Shown in pieces: positions 15,006 through 22,217 of a stretch of DNA of 23,530 nt; position 1 is the stretch's first letter, and the number at the start of each line of letters is the position of its first letter. A model generated the notes under the pieces. The model was not told the DNA's origin, did not search any database, and worked only from the letters and a program-made list of their open reading frames with translations. The stretch is from contig DASZDK010000022.1 of assembly GCA_035942035.1 (NCBI GenBank), positions 1-23,530 on the forward strand. The letters run 5' to 3'. The position numbers were made by a program, and so were the translations under genes. The stretch comes from JAHWJR01 sp035942035. GTDB lineage: Bacteria > Actinomycetota > Acidimicrobiia > Acidimicrobiales > CADCSY01.

Positions 15006-15206
15006 ATGGCTACCGGTACCGTCAAATGGTTCAACGCAGAGAAGGGCTACGGGTTCATCCAGCGTGAGGGTGGGTCCGACCTGTTCGTGCACTACACCGC
15101 CATCAGTGGGTCGGGTTACCGCTCGCTGGAGGAGGGTCAGGCGGTCGAGTTCGAGGTGACCCAGGGCCCCAAGGGCGACCAGGCCCAGAACGTCAGCGTC
15201 ATCTAG
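15006..15206 (+). CDS. Cold-shock domain protein (CspA family)
   Basis: The product is 66 aa, a single five-stranded OB-fold. ATG 15006 was chosen over upstream frame extension because AAGGGGGA lies just before it and the protein then starts MATGTVKWFNAEKGYGFI, the standard Csp opening. RNP1 is KGYGFI and RNP2 is DLFVHYTAI. The end, GPKGDQAQNVSVI, is also typical. Csp proteins bind single-stranded RNA or DNA and act as RNA chaperones. The roughly 56-nt leader is shorter than the long thermosensing leaders of E. coli cspA. A large hairpin follows the stop. Confidence 0.95.
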   Translation: MATGTVKWFNAEKGYGFIQREGGSDLFVHYTAISGSGYRSLEEGQAVEFEVTQGPKGDQAQNVSVI

Positions 15207-15224
15207 ACCGCTCACGCAACCGTC

Positions 15225-15274
15225 ACACAGGCCGCAGCATCCTGCTTCAGCGCAGGGGTGCCTGCGGCCTGTGT
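15225..15274. terminator. Long hairpin between csp and dnaE2, probably a bidirectional terminator
   Basis: Perfect 13-base arms ACACAGGCCGCAG (15225-15237) and CTGCGGCCTGTGT (15262-15274) enclose 24 bases with a nested stem, CCTGC (15241-15245) with GCAGG (15252-15256). It lies between the convergent csp and dnaE2 stops and can fold from either strand. No T-run follows on the plus side. Confidence 0.75.
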
Positions 15275-15290
15275 CGCGTCCGGGCCGGAA

Positions 15291-18200
15291 CTACCGAAAG
15301 TCCCGGGAGCGCCCGGGTACGTGCAGGGACAGGGCCTCGAGGTGGTCGGCCACCAGGTTGACCACGCCGTCGGCCCGCTCCAGCACGCCCCGGGCCACCA
15401 GCGCCGGCGAGGTCCGGGCCACGGTCCGGTAGCGCTCCCAGCACCCGGCCGAGCAGATGACGTTGACCAGGCCGGTCTCGTCCTCGAGGTTGACGAACAC
15501 CGTGCCCGAGGCCGTGCCCGGGCGCTGGCGGTGGGTGACCACGCCGGCGACCCGCACCCGCCGGCCGGGCTCGGCGGTGACCAGTTGCTCGGCGGTGAGC
15601 ACCCCCCGGGCATCGAGCTGGGCCCGCACGTGCTCGGTGGGGTGGGCGCCGGCGCCGATGCCGGTGGCCCACAGGTCGGCCGCGGTCTCCTCGGGAGGGG
15701 CCATGCCCGGCAGGGGCGGAGCCTCGACGCCGGTGATCACCCCGGGCAGGCGGTCCGCTCGGGCCTGGGCACAGGCGCCGGCGGCCCACAGCGCCGCTCG
15801 CCGGTCGAGCCCCAAGCTGGCGAAGGCGCCGGCGGTGGCCAGCGCCTCCAGCGCCGGCAGCCCGGCGCCGCTGCGCCGCACCACCTCGTCGATCGAGGCG
15901 TAGGGGCCGCCCTCGGCGATGCGGGCGGCCAGGTCGTCGCCCACGTGGCGCACCTGGTCGAGGCCCAGGCGCACCGCCACTCCCCCGGCGCTGCGGGCGC
16001 AGGCCTCGAGGCTGCACGTGGCGGTGCCGGCGTTGACGTCGGGGCGGCGCACCACCACCCCGTGGCGCCGGGCGTCGCGCACCAGCGTGTGCGGTGACCA
16101 GAATCCCATGGGCTGGGCATCGAGCAGGGCGGCGCAGAACGCCGCCGGGTAGTGGTGCTTTAGCCAGGCGCTGGCGTAGACCAGGTAGGCGAAGCTCACC
16201 GAGTGGCTCTCGGGGAAGCCGAAGCTGGCGAAGGCGGCGAGCTTGTCGTAGATGGCCTCGGCAACCTCGCCGGTGATCCCCCGCTCGGCCATGCCGGCGA
16301 ACAACCGGCCCCGCAGCCGGGCCATCCGCTCGCTCGAGCGCTTCGACCCCATGGCCTGGCGCAGCTGGTCGGCCTCACCGGGTGAGAAGCCGGCCACGTC
16401 GATGGCCATCTGCATGAGCTGCTCCTGGAACAGCGGCACGCCGAGGGTCTTGGCCAGCGACCGCTCGAGCAGGGGGTGCAGGTAGGTGACCGGCTCGGTC
16501 CCGTTGCGCCGGCGCAGGTAGGGGTGCACGGAATCGCCCTGGATGGGGCCGGGGCGGATGAGGGCCACCTCGACGACCAGGTCGTAGAAGCAGCGGGGGC
16601 GCAGCCGGGGCAGGGTCGCCATCTGGGCCCGGCTCTCGACCTGGAAGACCCCGACCGAGTCGGCCCTCGACAGCATCTCGTAGACCGCCGGCTCCTGGGG
16701 GAGGGCGGCCAGGTCGACCTCGACTCCGTGGTGGTCGGCCACCAGGTCGACGCAGCGGTGGATGGCGGTGAGCATGCCCAGCCCCAGCAGGTCGAACTTG
16801 ACCAGGCCCACCGTGGCGCAGTCGTCCTTGTCCCACTGGAGCACGCTGCGGTCGGCCATGCGTCCCCACTCGACCGGGCACACCTCGACCACCGGCCGGT
16901 CGCAGATGACCATCCCCCCGGAGTGGATGCCCAGGTGGCGGGGGAAGTCGAGCACCTCGCCGGCCAGGGCCAGCACCGCCTCGGGGATCCCGCCTCGCCA
17001 ACGCTGACCGGCCTGCGGCCGGGCAGCTGACGACGCTCGAGTCGATGGGCGAAGCCCAGCCGGCGGATCATCGCCGGCGGGAACAACATGGTCGTCGAGC
17101 TGCTTGGCCCAGGCGTCGACCTGGCCGGCGCCGTGGCCCAGGGCCTTGCCCATCTCCCGCACCGCCGAGCGCGCCCGGTAGGTGATGACGTTGGCCACCT
17201 GGGCCGCCCGCTCGCGCCCGTAGCGGCGGTAGACGTACTGGATGGCCTCCTCCCGCCGGTCGCTCTCGATGTCGACGTCGATGTCGGGCGGGCCGTCGCG
17301 CTCGGGGGCCAGGAAGCGCTCGAACAGCAGGCCCAGGCCCACGGCGTCGGCGTTGGTGATGCCGAGGGCGTAGCAGACCGCCGAGTTGGCCGCCGAGCCC
17401 CGGCCCTGGCACAAGATGTCGGCCCGCCGGCAGAACTCGACGATGTCGTGGACCACCAGGAAGTAGCCGGGGAAGCCCAGGCGTTCGATCACCTCGAGCT
17501 CGTGGTCGATCTGGCGCCACGCCCCCGGCACCCGCTCGGCTCCCCGGGGCCCGTAGCGGGTCTCGGCCCCCCGCTCGGCCAGGGCCCGCAACCAGCTCAT
17601 CTCGTCGTGGCCGGGGGGCACGGGGAAGTCGGGCAGGCGGGGGGCCACCAGGGTCAGGTCGAAGGCGCACGCCTGGCCCACCTCGGCCGCCCGCTCGACC
17701 GCGCCCGGGTAGCGGGCCAGCCGGCGGGCCTGCTCGGCACCCGAGCGCAGGCAGGCGCCGGCGCCGGCCGGCAGCCACCCCTCGACCTCGTCGAGGCTGC
17801 GCCGGGACCGCACCGCGGCCAGGGCAGTGGCCAGGGGCCGGCGGGCGGGCACCGAGTAGTGGACGTTGTTGGTGGCGACCACCTCGACCCCGGCGGAGGT
17901 GGCCAGGGCGGCCAGGGCGTCGTTGCGAGCCGAGTCGAGAGGATCGCCGTGGTCCCAGACCTCCACGGCCACGCACTCCCGCCCGAAGGCCTCGACCAGG
18001 CGGGCCAGCTCGCGGCCGGCGGCGGCGGGGCCCCGCTCGCACAGCGCCGCCGGCACCGCCCCCTTGCGGCACCCGGTGAGCACCTGCCACTGCCCGACCC
18101 GGCCGCCCTCCCCGGCCATCTCGGCCAGGGCGGCCAGGTCGGTGCGGGGCCGGCCCTTCTCGCCGCCGGCCAACTGGGCGGCGCTGATGGCCCGGCTCAG

Positions 18201-18515
18201 CCGGGCGTAGCCTTCCGGGGTGCGGGCCAGCACCACCAGGTGGGTGCCCCCGGGATCGGGCATGCCGGCGCGCCCGTCGGCCCCGCCCAGGGTGAGCTCG
18301 GCCCCGAACACCGTGGCCAGCCCCATCTCGGCCGCCGCCCGGGCGAAGCGCACCACGCCGTAGAGGCCGTCGTGGTCGGTGAGGGCCAGCGCCGAGAGCC
18401 CCAGGCGGGTGGCCTCGGCCACCAGCTCCTCGGGATGGGAGGCTCCGTCGAGGAAGCTGAAGTTGGAGTGGCAGTGCAGCTCGGCGTAGGGGACGGGAGG
18501 GTCGCACGAACCCAT
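15291..18515 (-). CDS. dnaE2: Error-prone DNA polymerase III alpha subunit DnaE2
   Basis: The product is 1074 aa, the usual DnaE2 size. It is the SOS-induced translesion polymerase working with ImuA'/ImuB, which are not in this window. The PHP domain opens AELHCHSNFSFLDGASHPEE and keeps TDHDG. The polymerase acidic residues are D411 and D413 (PPDIDVDIESDR) and D575 (KFDLLGLG). LGIHSGGMVICDRP, GSKRSSERM and FGFPESHSVSFAYLVYASAW are characteristic. An OB-type domain near the C-terminus is followed by the DnaE2-like end SRDFR. Odd point: residues about 478-510 are a Pro/Ala/Arg-rich insertion where relatives are shorter. ATG 18515 has TAACGT six bases upstream and a LexA box over the spacer. Confidence 0.95.
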   Translation of the reverse strand: MGSCDPPVPYAELHCHSNFSFLDGASHPEELVAEATRLGLSALALTDHDGLYGVVRFARAAAEMGLATVFGAELTLGGADGRAGMPDPGGTHLVVLARTPEGYARLSRAISAAQLAGGEKGRPRTDLAALAEMAGEGGRVGQWQVLTGCRKGAVPAALCERGPAAAGRELARLVEAFGRECVAVEVWDHGDPLDSARNDALAALATSAGVEVVATNNVHYSVPARRPLATALAAVRSRRSLDEVEGWLPAGAGACLRSGAEQARRLARYPGAVERAAEVGQACAFDLTLVAPRLPDFPVPPGHDEMSWLRALAERGAETRYGPRGAERVPGAWRQIDHELEVIERLGFPGYFLVVHDIVEFCRRADILCQGRGSAANSAVCYALGITNADAVGLGLLFERFLAPERDGPPDIDVDIESDRREEAIQYVYRRYGRERAAQVANVITYRARSAVREMGKALGHGAGQVDAWAKQLDDHVVPAGDDPPAGLRPSTRASSAARPQAGQRWRGGIPEAVLALAGEVLDFPRHLGIHSGGMVICDRPVVEVCPVEWGRMADRSVLQWDKDDCATVGLVKFDLLGLGMLTAIHRCVDLVADHHGVEVDLAALPQEPAVYEMLSRADSVGVFQVESRAQMATLPRLRPRCFYDLVVEVALIRPGPIQGDSVHPYLRRRNGTEPVTYLHPLLERSLAKTLGVPLFQEQLMQMAIDVAGFSPGEADQLRQAMGSKRSSERMARLRGRLFAGMAERGITGEVAEAIYDKLAAFASFGFPESHSVSFAYLVYASAWLKHHYPAAFCAALLDAQPMGFWSPHTLVRDARRHGVVVRRPDVNAGTATCSLEACARSAGGVAVRLGLDQVRHVGDDLAARIAEGGPYASIDEVVRRSGAGLPALEALATAGAFASLGLDRRAALWAAGACAQARADRLPGVITGVEAPPLPGMAPPEETAADLWATGIGAGAHPTEHVRAQLDARGVLTAEQLVTAEPGRRVRVAGVVTHRQRPGTASGTVFVNLEDETGLVNVICSAGCWERYRTVARTSPALVARGVLERADGVVNLVADHLEALSLHVPGRSRDFR

Positions 18516-18521
18516 GCCCGA

Positions 18522-18543
18522 ACGTTATCGAACGTACGTTCGG
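18522..18543 (-). promoter_or_regulatory. LexA (SOS) box and leaderless -10 of dnaE2
   Basis: TCGAAC-GTAC-GTTCGG (18528-18543, plus-strand reading) matches the actinobacterial LexA site TCGAAC-N4-GTTCGA with one change at the last base. On the minus strand TAACGT (18527-18522) follows it directly and ends six bases before ATG 18515. LexA bound here would cover the -35/-10 spacer and block polymerase. An adjacent CGAACG (18520-18525) repeats part of the half site. Confidence 0.8.
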
Positions 18544-18561
18544 TACGCTAGAGGAACTGCG

Positions 18562-19281
18562 CTACCGGTCGGCGACGCTGCGGCGACTTGCGGCGTCGAC
18601 CACCGCGTGGGCCACGTCCCGCAGCTTCTTGTTCTCCCGCTGCGACGCCCGCCGCAGCACGTCGAAGGCGTCGTCGGGGCCTCCGCCCCGCTGGGCCATG
18701 ATGATGCCCTTGGCCTGGCCGATGAGGTCGCGGCTGGCCAGCGCCTCCTCCAGCTGCTCGCTCAGCGCCCGGGCGCTCCAGTACACCTGGGCGTTGGCCA
18801 CTGCCACCGCCGCCTGGGTGGCGAAGAGCATGCCGGTCTCCTCGTCGTCGCGGGAGTACCCCTGGTGGCTGCGGGAGTAGAGGTTCAGCGCCCCCAGGCT
18901 CTCGTCACCCACCACCAGCGGCAGCGACAGCGAGCTGTGGACGCCGTGCGTCGTCGCCGTGCGGGCGAAGTCGGGCCAGCGCTCGTCATCATCGATGGGC
19001 TCGACACGGACCACCTTGCCCTGCCGGTACGCCTCCAGGCACGGGCCGTCGCCGCTCTCGTACTGGGCGCGGTCGAGAGGCAGCGTGGCGTCGTCGGTGC
19101 AGGCTGCCGTCGTCGGCTTGCCGTCGGCCACCAGGGTGATCCCGGCCGCATCGCAGTCACCGATGGTCCGGCACGCCAGCCCGGCCACCCGCTCGAGGGT
19201 GGCCTCCAGGCCCTCCTCGTGCACCAGGTGGCGGGCCAGGCTCTCCAGAGCCCGAGATAATGCGTCCGCTTCGTCGGCCAT
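18562..19281 (-). CDS. GAF-ANTAR domain transcription antitermination regulator
   Basis: The product is 239 aa. A GAF sensor domain (about residues 25-165) includes GDCDAAGITLVADG, SGDGPCLEAYRQG and HSSLSLPLVVGDESLGALNLYS. A short helix leads to an ANTAR domain (about 175-230: LIGQAKGIIMAQRGGGPDDAF and VLRRASQRENKKLRDVAHAVV). ANTAR proteins bind paired hexaloop RNA hairpins in target mRNAs to prevent termination. GAF domains sense small ligands or partner signals, here unknown. ATG 19281 has GAGGAG five bases upstream. The target RNA is probably elsewhere: I found no convincing dual hairpin in its leader. It lies upstream of dnaE2 on the same strand, but dnaE2 has its own SOS promoter. Confidence 0.93.
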   Translation of the reverse strand: MADEADALSRALESLARHLVHEEGLEATLERVAGLACRTIGDCDAAGITLVADGKPTTAACTDDATLPLDRAQYESGDGPCLEAYRQGKVVRVEPIDDDERWPDFARTATTHGVHSSLSLPLVVGDESLGALNLYSRSHQGYSRDDEETGMLFATQAAVAVANAQVYWSARALSEQLEEALASRDLIGQAKGIIMAQRGGGPDDAFDVLRRASQRENKKLRDVAHAVVDAASRRSVADR

Positions 19282-19309
19282 GACCGCTCCTCACTCGAAG
19301 GAAGCCAGT

Positions 19310-19358
19310 CACAGCTGTGCAACGCACGCGGCCGACTCAGATGTCGATCTCAACGCTA
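19310..19358 (-). promoter_or_regulatory. Putative -10 and palindrome of the GAF-ANTAR gene leader
   Basis: On the minus strand TAGCGT (19358-19353) would start a leader of about 65 nt that includes the ribosome site. A perfect 10-bp palindrome CACAGCTGTG (19310-19319) lies within that leader. The -35 is poor. The rest of the 171-base gap to the GT20 gene shows nothing else. Confidence 0.4.
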
Positions 19359-19452
19359 ACTGGCGAGGGGGCTGCTTCCACGGGGACCGGTGGATCGCAA
19401 CCCGACCGTCACCCTGCCGGCCGCCCCGGTGTCACCACGCCCGCCCTCCTGC

Positions 19453-20949
19453 TCAGCCCGAGCGAGACGCCCGCCACCGGCGGATGTCGTCGAACTGGTC
19501 GCCCAGCCACCGGCCGACGTCGTACTCCCGCACCAGGGCCGCCGCCGCCTCCCGCCGGCGGCGGCGCTCCTCGGTCGGCATGGTCAGCGCCTCGTAGAGG
19601 GCGTCAGCCTGTTGCTGGAGGTCGAAGGGGTACAGGGTGACGGCGACCTCCTCCAGCTGCTCGTAGGCCCCGGTGTTCTCCGACAGCGCCAGCACACCGT
19701 CGTTCTGGTTGACCAGGATCGCCTCCTTGGCCACCAGGTTCATGCCGTCGAAGATGGCGTTGACCATGAGCACGTCGAAGAGGGTGTAGGCGGCCACCGC
19801 CTGGTCGAGGTTCTCCTCGAGCCGCAGGTCGATGGGCTGCCAGTCGCTGCTGCCGTGCTCGAGGTTGACGTCGGCCACGACCCGGCGGATGCGCTCGGTG
19901 TAGTCGGCGTACTCCTCGACGTCCTGTCGGCTGGGCTGGAGCAGGGCGAGGAAGTTCACCCGCTCGCACAGCTCGGGGTGGTCGTCGAGCAGGATGCCGA
20001 AGGCCTTGAAGCCCCGCACGATGTTCTTGGACGGGTCGGTGCGGTCGACCCGCAGGATGAGGTGCTCGCGCCGGATGGACGAGAGCGCCTCCCGGTGCTC
20101 CTCCACCTCCGGCGACGAGGCCCGGGCCTCGAACTCCTCGGTGTCGATGGAGATGGGGTAGGCCCGCGCCCGCACGGTGCGGCCGTCGACCGACACGGTG
20201 CCCTGCTCGATGTCGACGGGCATGCCGAGCAGCTCCTCGCAGCCGAGGACGAAGTTGCGGGCGAAGCGCTGGGTGTGGAAGCCGATGACGTCGTTGCCCA
20301 GCAGGCCGGTGAACACCGCGTCGCGCATCGACGGCGGCAGCATCCGCCAGGAGTCGGCCTGCGGCCAGGGGACGTGCACGAAGTGGTGGATGAACACCTC
20401 GGGGCAGGCGGACCGGAGCATCTCGGGCAGCAGGTAGAAGTGATAGTCGTGCACCAGCACGGTGGCGTCGCCGCCCCGGGCGGTGACCTCCTCGGCCACC
20501 ACGTTGGCGAAGTCCCGGTTCACGGCGGCGTAGCCCTGCTCGAAGGCGTCGTGCTCGACCCGGGTGATGTCGGGATTGCGGGACCGGCTCCACAGCTCGT
20601 GCTGGACGAACCACAGCAGCGGGTTGGCGATGACCCCGTAGAACTGCTCGTGGGCCTGCGGGTCGACCCGGACCATGCGCAGGGCCAGCCCGTCGTCGTC
20701 GACGTCGAAAGCGCCACCGTCATGCTCGTCGGCCACGGCGGTGTCCTCGTCGGTCAGGGCGGCACACACCCACAGCGCCTCCGAGAGCTGGCCGGCCAGC
20801 CCCGACAGCGCGGTGACCAGTCCCCCGCCACCGCGCTCAGCGGTGCGCTCCCCGTCTTCTCGGCCGAACTGCACCGGTCCGCGGTGCGAGACCAGCACGA
20901 TGGGGCCCGTCCCGGGCTGCCCGCCCTCCGGTTCCTCTTGATCCGCCAT
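19453..20949 (-). CDS. GT20 glycosyltransferase, trehalose-6-phosphate synthase-like (OtsA family, divergent)
   Basis: The product is 498 aa. GT20 enzymes join a nucleotide sugar to a sugar phosphate, classically UDP-Glc + Glc-6-P to trehalose-6-P in the cytosol. Family landmarks are SHRGPVQF (21-28), LVHDYHF (165-171), GNDVIGFHTQRF (218-229), RVDRTDPSK (300-308, with the phosphate-site R303 and K308) and DGMNLVAKE (401-409). Differences from textbook OtsA include HHFVHVPWPQADSW in place of 'lHiPFP', DPSKN for 'DYSKG', and SENTGAYEQL for 'SEfAGA..L'. It may therefore be a separate clade, with another acceptor. No otsB phosphatase is adjacent. TAGCGT ends six bases before ATG 20949, so it is probably leaderless. 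Confidence 0.85.
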   Translation of the reverse strand: MADQEEPEGGQPGTGPIVLVSHRGPVQFGREDGERTAERGGGGLVTALSGLAGQLSEALWVCAALTDEDTAVADEHDGGAFDVDDDGLALRMVRVDPQAHEQFYGVIANPLLWFVQHELWSRSRNPDITRVEHDAFEQGYAAVNRDFANVVAEEVTARGGDATVLVHDYHFYLLPEMLRSACPEVFIHHFVHVPWPQADSWRMLPPSMRDAVFTGLLGNDVIGFHTQRFARNFVLGCEELLGMPVDIEQGTVSVDGRTVRARAYPISIDTEEFEARASSPEVEEHREALSSIRREHLILRVDRTDPSKNIVRGFKAFGILLDDHPELCERVNFLALLQPSRQDVEEYADYTERIRRVVADVNLEHGSSDWQPIDLRLEENLDQAVAAYTLFDVLMVNAIFDGMNLVAKEAILVNQNDGVLALSENTGAYEQLEEVAVTLYPFDLQQQADALYEALTMPTEERRRRREAAAALVREYDVGRWLGDQFDDIRRWRASRSG

Positions 20950-20955
20950 GGCCGG

Positions 20956-20961
20956 ACGCTA
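20956..20961 (-). promoter_or_regulatory. Leaderless -10 box of the GT20 gene
   Basis: TAGCGT on the minus strand ends six bases before ATG 20949. No ribosome site lies between. No clear -35 was found upstream. Confidence 0.55.
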
Positions 20962-21327
20962 ACCGGCACACGCCGCGTGGCGCCCGTCCGCTTTCGTGGT
21001 AGATCGCCAGTGTGGCGCTGCCGGCGCACGCCCTGCTGACCTAGTTCGTCCTGACGGGCTTTTCGCCGCCACACCCGGCCGCTCTGCGAGCTCGTCGGGG
21101 TCCGACTACACCGGCTCGTGAACGCGCCCTCCCCGCACCGCCTGAGATGGCTCCGGCGCCCGGGCCACTCGGGAGGGTCAGCGCTCGAGGAGCTCGTCGG
21201 GCCCTCCGATCGCCTCCCGGTGCGCCAGGAGGCGAGCCGACCCGCCCGCCATGGCGCTCCGCCCCGAGCCGGCACGAACGTCGCCTCCACGTCGGGACCA
21301 GGAGGGACGGTGAGCGACGCCGTGGCG
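20962..21327. other. Gene-poor stretch between GT20 and the papain-like peptidase
   Basis: About 370 bases hold no ORF with coding character on either strand: translations are Arg/Gly/Pro-rich noise. GAGCTCGTCGGG occurs twice about 100 bases apart, probably by chance. No hairpin comparable with those elsewhere in the window was seen. Confidence 0.5.
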
Positions 21328-21333
21328 TACCGT
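21328..21333 (+). promoter_or_regulatory. Possible -10 box of the papain-like peptidase gene
   Basis: TACCGT (21328-21333) has the same hexamer as the mca box. It would give a leader of about 44 nt that includes GGAG (21369-21372) before ATG 21384. No good -35 was found. Confidence 0.35.
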
Positions 21334-21383
21334 ACCGGCGAAGCCCGGCGTGCTCGGGGCCCTCGCCCGGAGATGGGTCGGAG

Positions 21384-21950
21384 ATGGATCTCGTCAAGAG
21401 GGCTTTGCGGTACGCCACCCGCCTCCAGCGAGCCCCGGGCCGCCACATCGACATGTCGGTCGAGCCCGAGCTGCACCTCGTCCGCCAGCCTTCGCCCATG
21501 ACCTGCTGGGCGGCGGCGGGGACGATGCTGAAGTCGTGGCAGGCGAGGAGACCCTTGTCCATCGATGAGGTCGTCGAGCCGCTGGGCGACTACTGGCGCG
21601 CCAAGTTCGAGGGCGACGAGGGGCTGTCGGCAGTCGAGCTGGCGGCCTTCGCCGGCGCCCTGGGCCTCACCGGCAAGGCACCCATGCGCCCCTCGGTGGC
21701 GGGTCTGGCCCGCCTGCTCGCCGAGCACGGACCGCTGTGGGTGGTGAGCGACGACCCGTTCGAGGGCAACAACACCGTGCACCTGCGGGTGGTCACCGCC
21801 ATGAACGGCAACGGCACCGCCGAGGGCACCACCGTGACCCTGGCCGACAGCTCCTCCGGCTCGTTCGTGACCGAGTCGTTCACCGAGTTCGCCCGGGACC
21901 TCGAAGCCTCCGACCCCAGGGCCTTCGGCGCCGGGCTCTACCACTTCTGA
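21384..21950 (+). CDS. Papain-like cysteine peptidase (C39_2/C70-like)
   Basis: The product is 188 aa from ATG 21384; a frame extension to 21147 is Arg/Pro-rich and was rejected. The catalytic Cys is C41 in SPMTCWAAAGTML, with Q35 six residues before it, the oxyanion Gln spacing of papain. H133 (NNTVHLRVVTAM) and D155 (LADSSSG) complete a plausible triad. The size and CWAA signature resemble the papain-like C70 (AvrRpt2) and C39_2 families. There is no signal peptide (it starts MDLVKRALRYATRLQRAPG, a basic amphipathic helix), so it may act in the cytosol or be released by another route. Substrate unknown. It lies before a secreted subtilase on the same strand. Confidence 0.82.
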   Translation: MDLVKRALRYATRLQRAPGRHIDMSVEPELHLVRQPSPMTCWAAAGTMLKSWQARRPLSIDEVVEPLGDYWRAKFEGDEGLSAVELAAFAGALGLTGKAPMRPSVAGLARLLAEHGPLWVVSDDPFEGNNTVHLRVVTAMNGNGTAEGTTVTLADSSSGSFVTESFTEFARDLEASDPRAFGAGLYHF

Positions 21951-21994
21951 AGACCACACCGGTGCTGAGGGAGGCGCCGGGTATGAGGGAGTCC

Positions 21995-22137
21995 ATGCAG
22001 ATACGCACCACCACGGTCGACGGCGAGTCCATCTCCGCCGGCGCCGGCCGCGACGTCTCCCTCTCCTGCCAGGCCGAGTACCTGGCGTGGCGGCCGCAGT
22101 CGCCGAGGTCGCCCTCGAGGCGGCATCACGTGCGTAA
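21995..22137 (+). pseudogene. Small ORF, probably frameshifted
   Basis: ATG 21995 is preceded by AGGGAG and reads MQIRTTTVDGESISAGAGRD, then VSLSCQAEYL, with normal composition. After that the frame turns into Arg/Pro/Ser-rich noise, while the neighbouring frame reads GVAAAVAEVALEAASRA and a TAA at 22135-22137. One added G near 22085 (CTGGCGTGG to CTGGGCGTGG) would join them into a small protein of about 47 residues. It is either a decayed gene, a sequencing error in a GC run, or chance. The family was not recognised. Confidence 0.35.
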
Positions 22138-22152
22138 TACCCCTCCAGTGCG

Positions 22153-22158
22153 TAGGCT
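22153..22158 (+). promoter_or_regulatory. Putative -10 box of the subtilase gene
   Basis: TAGGCT (22153-22158) would give a leader of about 53 nt containing GGAAGGAG (22202-22209) before ATG 22218. No clear -35 was found. Confidence 0.35.
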
Positions 22159-22217
22159 CCCGGACCGATAACCAAAGGGCAGGGCGGGCGGGCCGTCCCA
22201 CGGAAGGAGCACGGTCG

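Noticed and set aside
17088..18551. 487-aa plus-strand open frame over dnaE2
   Set aside because: A mirror frame of dnaE2, whose catalytic motifs fix the true strand.
19282..19452. ANTAR-target dual hairpin in the leader of the GAF-ANTAR gene
   Set aside because: Only short stems were found; no pair of hexaloop hairpins with A at loop position 1 and G at position 4.
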